A stretch of 7,670 bases of DNA from SIG440 sp045645805. Its GTDB lineage: Bacteria; Bacillota; Clostridia; Monoglobales; Monoglobaceae. The stretch spans positions 1-7,670 of the forward strand of contig JAZRJL010000010.1 in NCBI GenBank assembly GCA_045645805.1, read 5' to 3'. A program made the translations under genes and the position numbers. Shown here piece by piece: positions 1-4,860 of this stretch. Position 1 is the stretch's first letter, and every line of letters begins with the position of its first letter. The notes beneath the pieces were generated by a model. The model ran no database searches. It saw nothing but the letters and a program-made list of their open reading frames with translations, and had not been told where the DNA came from.

Positions 1-216
1 GTTGAAGTTTTGGGAACCTTGCTTGGCTTTTTTGCAGTAAGCTTTTCTGCGGCAATACTTCCCTTTGCTCTCAGCTTTGCGGGCGGAACAATGCTTTATG
101 TAATCAGTGACGAAATGATACCTGAAACCCACGCTCACGGAAGTGAAAGAGGGGCAACTTATGCACTTCTGGTTGGTTTTTGCATTATGCTTGTTTCGGA
201 CGTGTTGCTTGGGTAA
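1..216 (+). CDS. ZIP-family divalent metal transporter, C-terminal fragment
   Basis: The reading frame is open from the first base to the TAA at 214-216 and gives 71 residues, so the start lies outside the window. The visible part contains a membrane segment, then GGTMLYVISDEMIPETHAHG, then a final hydrophobic segment (ALLVGFCIMLVSDVLLG) ending at the C-terminus. An acidic residue, IPE and a histidine in a glycine-rich helix, followed by a last helix ending in D-x-x-LG, is typical of the GufA/ZupT-like branch of ZIP transporters. These move zinc, iron or similar divalent ions into the cytoplasm. The acidic and histidine residues (DE, E, H, H) are the likely metal-contacting ones. The substrate cannot be told from this fragment. 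sfsA starts only 5 bases after the stop, so the two genes are probably co-transcribed. The family call is fairly sure; the metal is unknown. Confidence 0.8.
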   Translation, partial: VEVLGTLLGFFAVSFSAAILPFALSFAGGTMLYVISDEMIPETHAHGSERGATYALLVGFCIMLVSDVLLG

Positions 217-221
217 ATATT

Positions 222-899
222 ATGAAATATAAAAATATAAAACAAGGAAAGTTTATATCACGACCTAATCGGTTCATAGCCAATGTGGAGATTGATGGCA
301 AGGTTGAAGTATGTCATGTAAAAAACACAGGCAGATGCAGTGAACTTCTTGTACCTGGTGCAAGGGTTTATGTTCAGCAATTTAATAATCCCGAGAGAAA
401 GACAAAGTATGATTTAATCGCGGTTTTAAAGGGAAATCAGCTTGTTAATATGGACAGTCAAGCACCAAATAAGGTTTTTGGTGAATGGATAAATAAATAC
501 TTCAAAAATATAAGCCTTGTCAAGCCTGAAGCAAAATACAAAAATTCAAGATTTGATTTTTATATAGAGGCAGATGATAAAAAGATTTTTGTTGAAGTCA
601 AGGGTGTTACCCTTGAAAATGACGGTGTGGTTAAATTTCCTGATGGCCCTACAATGCGGGGAATAAAGCATCTTAACGAGCTTTGTGAATGCATAAAGGA
701 CGGATACAAAGCATATTTGTTTTTTGTAATTCAAATGGAAAATGCAAAACTTTTTATGCCAAATCGTGATACTCATCCTAAATTTGCCGATGCACTTTTA
801 AAAGCAAAGGAATGTGGTGTTAAAGTTTGTGCGGTTAATTGCCGGGTTAAGCCTGATTTGCTTGAAATAAAGGAATTTGTGGAAGTCAGGATAGGGTAA
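222..899 (+). CDS. sfsA: DNA/RNA nuclease SfsA (sugar fermentation stimulation protein homologue)
   Basis: The protein is 225 residues long, close to the usual SfsA length of about 230. The N-terminal OB-like part carries RPNRFIANVEIDG (about 14-26) and the family motif NTGRCSELLVPG (about 35-46). The C-terminal part has a PD-(D/E)xK nuclease-like core: SRFDF (109-113), the catalytic-looking EVKG (125-128), then FPDGPTMRGIKHL (139-151). E. coli SfsA was first linked to maltose metabolism and DNA binding; nuclease activity is assigned to the family from its fold. The physiological role is unsettled. The ATG at 222 was chosen over an in-frame ATG at 180 because the latter lies inside the upstream transporter gene and adds 14 residues not seen in the family. 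The ribosome binding site is weak, so translation is probably coupled to the transporter stop 5 bases upstream. The gene ends ahead of a strong hairpin terminator and converges on thiD. Confidence 0.93.
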   Translation: MKYKNIKQGKFISRPNRFIANVEIDGKVEVCHVKNTGRCSELLVPGARVYVQQFNNPERKTKYDLIAVLKGNQLVNMDSQAPNKVFGEWINKYFKNISLVKPEAKYKNSRFDFYIEADDKKIFVEVKGVTLENDGVVKFPDGPTMRGIKHLNELCECIKDGYKAYLFFVIQMENAKLFMPNRDTHPKFADALLKAKECGVKVCAVNCRVKPDLLEIKEFVEVRIG

Positions 900-928
900 T
901 ATGAAAATAAATGTCTTTGGGTAAATTT

Positions 929-973
929 TAAAATACACCAGTTTGTACTTTGTACAGAAACTGGTGTATTTTA
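929..973. terminator. Bidirectional intrinsic terminator between sfsA and thiD
   Basis: A perfect 16-bp inverted repeat (929-944 with 958-973; core AATACACCAGTTT against AAACTGGTGTATT) surrounds a 13-base loop. The loop itself holds a small GTAC-TTT-GTAC palindrome. The arms begin with A-rich and end with T-rich sequence on both strands, so the hairpin can stop transcription from sfsA on the plus strand and from thiD on the minus strand. It sits exactly in the 87-bp gap between the two convergent stop codons. Confidence 0.9.
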
Positions 974-986
974 TTATACGGAGTAT

Positions 987-1769
987 TTATATACAGTATG
1001 TATGGTCAAGGGGCCCTGAACCATGACCCAAATCAAGCATTGCTGCAATTGCACCGGTGAGGTATTCTTTGGCAGTTTTTATACTTTCTTCCACAGAAAG
1101 ACCCTTTGCAAGTCCACAGGCAATGGCAGAGGACAGAGTACATCCTGTGCCGTGAGTATTTGGGTTGTCAATACGTTTGGCAGAGAACCATTGTTCCTTT
1201 CCGTTCTCATATAAAAGGTCGGTAGCATCGGATACAAGATGTCCGCCTTTTACTAAAATTGCACCCGAAAAGTTTTCTGATATTTTTTCGGCAGCATTAA
1301 TCATACCCTGTTGATTTGTAATTTTAATACCGCTTAAAACCTCAGCTTCGGGGATGTTGGGCGTAATAATTGATGCAATAGGAAGGAGATGCTTGCACAA
1401 TGCAGTTACGGCATCGTTTTTCATAAGAGAGCTTCCGCTTGTAGCAACCATTACCGGGTCAATAACTATATTTTTTGCGTCATACTTTTTTAGTTTTGCG
1501 GCAATGGCCTCAATGATTTCCTTTGATGAGACCATACCGATTTTTATGCTATCGGGAACAATGTCGGTGAAAATACTGTCAAGCTGCTGACCGATAAATT
1601 CGGGAGATACCTCAAAAATACTGCTTACGCCCATTGTGTTTTGGGCAGTAAGTGCTGTAATTGCACTCATTGCGTACAGCTTGTGAGCAGTTATTGTTTT
1701 TATATCTGCCTGAATTCCTGCACCGCCGCTTGAATCCGAGCCTGCTATTGTAAGGACCTTTTTAATCAA
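987..1769 (-). CDS. thiD: Bifunctional hydroxymethylpyrimidine kinase / phosphomethylpyrimidine kinase
   Basis: ThiD phosphorylates HMP to HMP-P and then to HMP-PP, the pyrimidine substrate of ThiE. The 260-residue protein has the full ribokinase-fold signature set: substrate-binding GSDSSGGAGIQADIK (10-24), VIDPVMVATSGSSL (102-115), TPNIPEAEVLSG (136-147), LVKGGH (172-177), and the anion-hole and catalytic loop HGTGCTLSSAIA (206-217), with the family-typical GHGSGPLDH near the end. The start is a TTG at 1769. It is preceded at 6 bases by AGGTG (1776-1780 region) and gives the normal N-terminus MIKKVLTIAG. An ATG at 1796 would add nine atypical residues and has no comparable binding site. The TTG overlaps the stop of the upstream HAD gene by 8 bases, which points to coupled translation. 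This is the last gene of the operon, ending before the 929-973 terminator. Confidence 0.96.
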   Translation of the reverse strand: MIKKVLTIAGSDSSGGAGIQADIKTITAHKLYAMSAITALTAQNTMGVSSIFEVSPEFIGQQLDSIFTDIVPDSIKIGMVSSKEIIEAIAAKLKKYDAKNIVIDPVMVATSGSSLMKNDAVTALCKHLLPIASIITPNIPEAEVLSGIKITNQQGMINAAEKISENFSGAILVKGGHLVSDATDLLYENGKEQWFSAKRIDNPNTHGTGCTLSSAIACGLAKGLSVEESIKTAKEYLTGAIAAMLDLGHGSGPLDHTYCI

Positions 1770-2409
1770 AATAATCACCTGCTTTGAAAAAATCATTTAT
1801 ATACAAATCTGAAATTTCTTTTAATTTATCTGTCTTTGGCTCACTTGAATCAAATATTCCGCAGAGAATATATCCAAGATTTTTTGCCGTTTGTGCCGCA
1901 AAATAGGCATCTTCAAAAACAACGGTTTTGGATACATCGGCACCCAAAAATTCGGTTGCCATATTGAAAATATCCGGTGATTGTTTGCTTAAGCCTACCT
2001 CTGAACAGGTAAATATCTTGTCAAAATAATTAAATACTTCACACCGCTTAAGTGCTGCCTCAACATAGGGGCGGTCACTTGCTGTTGCTATACACATTTT
2101 TACACCGATTGACGAAAGATGTAAAAGAAATTCTTTAGCCCCAGGTTTAAGCTGTGCTTCGTAAAAGTAGAAATCTTTAACCGTATCCTGAAGCAAAGCG
2201 GCAATTTTCTCGGGTGTGGTATTTAGTTTGTATTCGCGGTTTAAATAGTCGCATGCCTGAAGGATTGTCATTGTGGATATAGTGCTGTTTAAATTGGGGT
2301 CAGGCGTTTTGCCAAGGCTTAAAAGATACCTTTTGCAAAGATTCTCCCAGACAAACATAGAGTCAAGTAGTGTGCCGTCAAGGTCAAAAATTGCGGCATC
2401 AACCTTCAT
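1762..2409 (-). CDS. HAD-superfamily phosphatase in the thiamine operon (possible TMP phosphatase)
   Basis: A 215-residue haloacid-dehalogenase hydrolase of the beta-phosphoglucomutase-like subgroup. All four motifs are present: nucleophile and acid/base FDLDGT (D9 and D11), motif II CIATAS (T109, S111), motif III lysine in GLSKQSPDIF (K142), and motif IV VVFEDAYFAAQTA (E166, D167). A helical cap lies between about residues 15 and 85. Such enzymes remove phosphate from small metabolites through an aspartyl-phosphate intermediate. The substrate cannot be read from sequence. Its position between thiE and thiD, with overlaps on both sides (11 bases with thiE, 8 with thiD), suggests a role in thiamine metabolism. 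Plausible roles are TMP to thiamine before a pyrophosphokinase, or clean-up of phosphorylated HMP or HET. The start is well supported: GGAGGT (2418-2423) lies 8 bases before the ATG. Family certain, substrate inferred. Confidence 0.9.
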   Translation of the reverse strand: MKVDAAIFDLDGTLLDSMFVWENLCKRYLLSLGKTPDPNLNSTISTMTILQACDYLNREYKLNTTPEKIAALLQDTVKDFYFYEAQLKPGAKEFLLHLSSIGVKMCIATASDRPYVEAALKRCEVFNYFDKIFTCSEVGLSKQSPDIFNMATEFLGADVSKTVVFEDAYFAAQTAKNLGYILCGIFDSSEPKTDKLKEISDLYINDFFKAGDYFD

Positions 2410-3046
2410 TTGATGTTACCTCCTTGCAAAGCTTTAAAAGCCGTTTTGATGCTGAAGTGATATCATCACTTGCGAAAATGGCTGAAACAACAGCTGCACC
2501 GCATATTCCACTGCCTTTAAGCTTAAGAATATTTTCTTCGCAAATTCCGCCAATTGCAACAACGGGAATTGATACACTGTTTATGATTTCTTTTAGCGTA
2601 TCAAGTGAAACACTATCCGCATCAAGCTTGGTAGAGGTGGAAAAAACAGCACCCACACCAAGGTAATCAGCCCCCATTTTCTCGGCAAGAACAGCTTGTT
2701 TTACAGTTTGTGCTGAAACACCAAGAATCATACTATTGCCTATTTTTTTTCTCACGTCTGAGGCAAGCATATCGCTTTGACCAACGTGAATTCCGTCGGC
2801 TTTGCACTTTATTGCAATGTCCACATTATCGTTTATTATAAAGGGAGTATGATATTTTTTACAAAGTATACTTAACTCTTCGGCTTCGGTTAAAAATTCG
2901 TTATTAGAAAGCTCCTTTTCACGAAGTTGAAGGCAGGTAATGCCCCCGTCAAGAGCTTTTTGTACCTGCTGTAAAAGGGTTTCGTTTTTTAGCCAGCTGC
3001 GGTCTGTTACGGCATAAAGCAAAAGGTCATTTTCGGATAATTTCAT
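2399..3046 (-). CDS. thiE: Thiamine-phosphate synthase
   Basis: ThiE condenses HMP-PP with HET-P, releasing pyrophosphate and giving thiamine monophosphate. The 215-residue TIM-barrel protein has the expected motifs: YAVTDR (11-16), CLQLREKE (38-45), INDNVDIAIKCKADGIHVGQ (71-90; the IND and HxGQ segments bind Mg2+ and HMP-PP), ILGVSAQT (107-114), DYLGVGAVFSTSTK (127-140; thiazole-phosphate loop) and IPVVAIGGI (160-168). The ATG at 3046 is preferred. An in-frame GTG at 3055 lies only 2 bases from the AAGGA (3058-3062), too close for normal initiation, while the ATG lies 11 bases away. It overlaps the end of thiM by 20 bases, and its own end overlaps the HAD gene by 11. The gene order thiM-thiE-HAD-thiD places the two substrate-making kinases and the synthase on one message. 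Confidence 0.95.
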   Translation of the reverse strand: MKLSENDLLLYAVTDRSWLKNETLLQQVQKALDGGITCLQLREKELSNNEFLTEAEELSILCKKYHTPFIINDNVDIAIKCKADGIHVGQSDMLASDVRKKIGNSMILGVSAQTVKQAVLAEKMGADYLGVGAVFSTSTKLDADSVSLDTLKEIINSVSIPVVAIGGICEENILKLKGSGICGAAVVSAIFASDDITSASKRLLKLCKEVTSNEG

Positions 3047-3854
3047 ATTTTGCACCGTCCTTCATGGTTTTTCCGTCGATGTTGTAAAGCTCGTCAATTA
3101 TATTGGTTTTATAGGTCATATTCCCCTGTGCGGGAAGCAATCTCTCAAAAGCTTTTTCGCCACAAAGTCCCATAGTGCAAACTGCAGCAACAGTTGCTTC
3201 AAGGGGCGAGTCCTTGGCTGCAGAAAGAAAGGCACAAAGTATTGCACTAAGCATACAGCCTGTACCGCAAACCTTGCTCATTTCCGGTCTGCCGTTTCGC
3301 ACTGCATAGGCTTTGTCACTGTTGGCAATAATATCAATAGCGCCTGTTACTGCAATAACAGCTCCGGTTTCCTTTGCAAATTTCTTTAGAAATTCGGCTG
3401 TTTCGTAAAGATTTTTGTCAGTAACAGCATCAAGTGCATCGGCATCAACACCCCGTGCTGCACCCGTGCCAAGGGCAAGTGCTTTGATTTCTGAAATATT
3501 ACCGCGGATTGCGGTGAATTTTACTTCGGAAATGAGCTTTTTTGCGGTTTCTGTTCTCAAAACAGATGCGCCTGCACCCACAGGGTCAAGAACAACAGGG
3601 TGACCAAGTCGGTTTGAAATTTTTCCGGCTTCAAGCATCGCATCAATTGTCCTTGAGTTGAGTGTACCTATATTTATATCAAGAGCATTGCATATAGCAG
3701 TAATATCTTTTACATCATTAATGTCATCTGACATAATGGGTGATGCACCTATGGCAAGAAGTGCGTTTGCACAGTCGTTTACGGTGACGTAATTTGTCAT
3801 ACAGTGTACCAGAGGTACGGCTTTTCTGAGATTATCAAGAATATTTTTTATCAT
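3027..3854 (-). CDS. thiM: Hydroxyethylthiazole kinase
   Basis: ThiM phosphorylates 4-methyl-5-(2-hydroxyethyl)thiazole with ATP, supplying HET-P to ThiE. It marks thiazole salvage rather than de novo synthesis. The 275-residue ribokinase-fold protein carries PLVHCMTNYVTVNDCANALL (14-33), GASPIMSDD (36-44), VVLDPVGAGAS (87-97), the ATP-site AIRGNISEI (115-123), AVTGAIDII (168-176) and the catalytic loop CGTGCMLSAILCAF (196-209) with C200 in the position of the family cysteine. Length is normal for the family (about 260-275). The ATG overlaps the stop of thiW in an ATGA arrangement (4 bases), with GGGTGA a short distance upstream, so translation is coupled to the thiazole transporter gene. Confidence 0.96.
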   Translation of the reverse strand: MIKNILDNLRKAVPLVHCMTNYVTVNDCANALLAIGASPIMSDDINDVKDITAICNALDINIGTLNSRTIDAMLEAGKISNRLGHPVVLDPVGAGASVLRTETAKKLISEVKFTAIRGNISEIKALALGTGAARGVDADALDAVTDKNLYETAEFLKKFAKETGAVIAVTGAIDIIANSDKAYAVRNGRPEMSKVCGTGCMLSAILCAFLSAAKDSPLEATVAAVCTMGLCGEKAFERLLPAQGNMTYKTNIIDELYNIDGKTMKDGAKYEIIRK

Positions 3855-4354
3855 AATTTATCACCCGATCCTGTTTTAAAAATATTTGTTTTTTGAAGTG
3901 CAGTTGTTATTATAGCGGCAATGATTGTTCCGCCGGCGGAGCTTATAAAGAAGGGAATAATGTAGGCAAAAAGTGCTGCCGAGGAATTTCCCATTATAAA
4001 TAAAGCAACCGGGTATGCCAGAAGTCCGCCGATTATACTTGTACCAAAAAGCTCGCCGATGCAGGCAGAAGGTATATTTTTAAAGTATTTATAGCTTATA
4101 CCTGCAACCAGAGCACCGCACATACTTCCGGGGAAAGCCATAAATGTTCCAAGTCCAAAACATATGCGTAGCAGTGCTGCCAGAAAACCCATCGTAACAC
4201 CATACCAGGGACCTAAAACAACAGCAGAAATAATATTTACCATATGCTGAACGGGACTGCATTTTGAACCGAATACGGGAATAGAAAATGTTGAGCCTGC
4301 AACAGCAAGAGCGATTAAAAGACCTGCAATTACTAATTTTCTTGTGTTTTTCAT
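3851..4354 (-). CDS. thiW: ThiW, thiazole-specific S component of an ECF transporter
   Basis: The 167-residue, very hydrophobic protein has about five to six membrane segments. It also has ThiW hallmarks: GSKCSPVQHMVNIISAVVLG (29-48), then PWYGVTMGFLAALLRICFG (49-67) and GTFMAFPGSMCGALVAGISY (69-88). ThiW is the substrate-binding membrane subunit thought to bring in hydroxyethylthiazole. It needs the shared ECF ATPases and T subunit, which are not in this window and must be encoded elsewhere. The start is the ATG at 4354, with AGAGG (4363-4367) 8 bases upstream. The open frame extends to 4540, but that extra 62-residue stretch is translated repeat sequence with no homology to the family and is rejected. 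thiW is followed at once by thiM, the kinase for the same substrate, which fits an import-then-trap design. The ribosome binding site may be hidden in a hairpin (see 4359-4396). Confidence 0.93.
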   Translation of the reverse strand: MKNTRKLVIAGLLIALAVAGSTFSIPVFGSKCSPVQHMVNIISAVVLGPWYGVTMGFLAALLRICFGLGTFMAFPGSMCGALVAGISYKYFKNIPSACIGELFGTSIIGGLLAYPVALFIMGNSSAALFAYIIPFFISSAGGTIIAAIITTALQKTNIFKTGSGDKL

Positions 4355-4358
4355 TTTA

Positions 4359-4396
4359 AAAACCTCTTTCTTTAAAATAATTCCTTTTGAGGTTTT
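4359..4396 (-). promoter_or_regulatory. Putative hairpin sequestering the thiW ribosome binding site
   Basis: On the minus strand, AAAACCTC (4396-4389) is exactly complementary to GAGGTTTT (4366-4359), which contains most of the thiW Shine-Dalgarno sequence. The predicted stem is 8 bp with a 22-base A/T-rich loop. Such an anti-Shine-Dalgarno hairpin is the usual translation-blocking platform of a TPP riboswitch, and it lies just downstream of riboswitch remnants. The stem is short, so stability is modest. The call rests on exact complementarity and position. Confidence 0.5.
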
Positions 4397-4408
4397 CAAA
4401 ACAAAGAT

Positions 4409-4420
4409 ATAAAAACAGCG
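4409..4420 (-). promoter_or_regulatory. Putative 3' strand of riboswitch helix P1 (thiW leader)
   Basis: The minus-strand sequence CGCTGTTTTTAT here can pair with ATAAAACAGCG at 4782-4772, immediately 5' of the TPP-box half described below. This gives about 11 bp with one bulged U. Its position fits the closing helix of the aptamer, now separated from its partner by about 350 bases. If so, it marks the original 3' boundary of the riboswitch. Confidence 0.4.
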
Positions 4421-4425
4421 TTCGC

Positions 4426-4700
4426 TAGCCTGACAGTAGCTATCCGAACCTGATTTTAAGTGGCTGATTTTTGCCCAAACTGTGTTAAAATACTCGCTAA
4501 GCCACCAAGGATTAGCTTCGTTTTTGCCTTGTTTAGACAAAAATCAGCTCACTTAAAATTCTTCGACCTAAAAAGGATGGAATTTTGAGTAGATTTTGGT
4601 GCGGAGGATGCAGGCAGGCTGTCGCCTGGCAAAGACGACAAACTAAAACATACCGAAATTACGCCTTTTTAGGCAGGTTTGGATAACTACTGTCAGGCTA
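4426..4700. mobile_element. 275-bp MITE-like element with 27-bp terminal inverted repeats, predicted three-way junction
   Basis: The terminal repeats at 4426-4452 and 4674-4700 match at 25 of 27 positions in inverted orientation, beginning TA-GCCTGACAGTAG at each end. The TA at both outer ends would fit insertion with TA duplication, as in IS630/Tc1-type miniature elements. No transposase gene is present. The interior is fully organised. An imperfect hairpin spans 4453-4559 (arms 4453-4480 and 4531-4559, 28-29 nt, with one bulge and two pairs that are wobble in the minus-strand RNA). A 7-base spacer follows (4560-4566). A second hairpin spans 4567-4673 (CCTAAAAAGG against CCTTTTTAGG, perfect 10 bp) with inner CAGGC-TGTC-GCCTG (4615-4628). 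Both hairpins are 107 nt. With the ends paired, the three stems meet in one junction. It carries no convincing protein. It could instead be a structured RNA; copy number elsewhere would decide. Confidence 0.6.
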
Positions 4701-4720
4701 AAGTTGTGAAAACCCCAAAA

Positions 4721-4782
4721 GGGTCGGTCGAAGATTAATTTCTTCCTCTCAGCCTGAAACACAGACTCCCTCGCTGTTTTAT
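4721..4782 (-). promoter_or_regulatory. TPP riboswitch, 5' half only (thiW leader, interrupted)
   Basis: Read on the minus strand, this has the start of a THI element. The 5' P1 strand (4782-4772) is followed by AGGGAG, then P3 (AGUCUG 4767-4762 with CAGGCU 4756-4751), the conserved CUGAGA box (4752-4747), the optional P3a hairpin (GAAGA 4745-4741 with UCUUC 4734-4730) and GACC closing P2. From GGGAG to GGAAG it matches the intact riboswitch upstream of cytX except in the P3 loop region, where the P3 pairing is kept with different bases. The expected continuation (P4, P5 with GGAUAAU, then CGUAGGG) is absent. The sequence instead runs into the inverted-repeat element. It is probably a disrupted or remodelled riboswitch, so TPP sensing is doubtful. 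Confidence 0.65.
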
Positions 4783-4785
4783 GTG

Positions 4786-4845
4786 AAAAATACTCTGAAA
4801 TCCTCTTGCGGCGCTCCCCGCCTGAAGCTTCATAAAATGAGTATT
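4786..4845 (-). terminator. Possible terminator-like hairpin after cytX
   Basis: Minus-strand AATACTC (4845-4839) pairs exactly with GAGTATT (4795-4789), followed by a short run of T. The 43-base loop holds a TGAAGCTTCA palindrome (4832-4823) and a GGCG/CGCC mini-hairpin (4810-4822). It starts 16 bases past the cytX stop and could end part of the cytX transcript before the thiW leader. The outer stem is only 7 bp and the loop is large, so the call is weak. Confidence 0.35.
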
Positions 4846-4860
4846 CGGTTGTAAAGGTTG

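Larger units (their letters stand above)
4383..4722. repeat. Outer 20-bp inverted repeat pair flanking the thiW-leader element
   Basis: The 20 bases at 4383-4402 match the reverse complement of 4703-4722 at 18 positions (shared core GAAAACC-C-AAAAGG). In the minus-strand RNA this gives a long-range helix with one G-U pair and one mismatch. The two arms sit outside the 27-bp repeats at 4426-4452 and 4674-4700. The spacing is lopsided: 23 bases on the thiW side, 2 on the cytX side. The left arm contains the AAAACCTC that can otherwise pair with the thiW ribosome binding site, so the two pairings exclude each other. It could be the outermost part of the inserted element or an antisequestrator of a riboswitch. 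Confidence 0.6.

Noticed and set aside
180..221. Upstream ATG for sfsA
   Set aside because: It lies within the ZIP transporter gene and adds residues absent from SfsA proteins.
4355..4540. 62-residue in-frame N-terminal extension of thiW
   Set aside because: It translates the left arm of the inverted-repeat element. ThiW proteins begin at the ATG at 4354, which has a well-placed AGAGG.
4537..4683. Plus-strand open frame through the element, ending FLGRFG
   Set aside because: It has no usable start codon and no ribosome binding site, and it lies wholly in inverted-repeat sequence, so it is most likely a by-product of the repeat.
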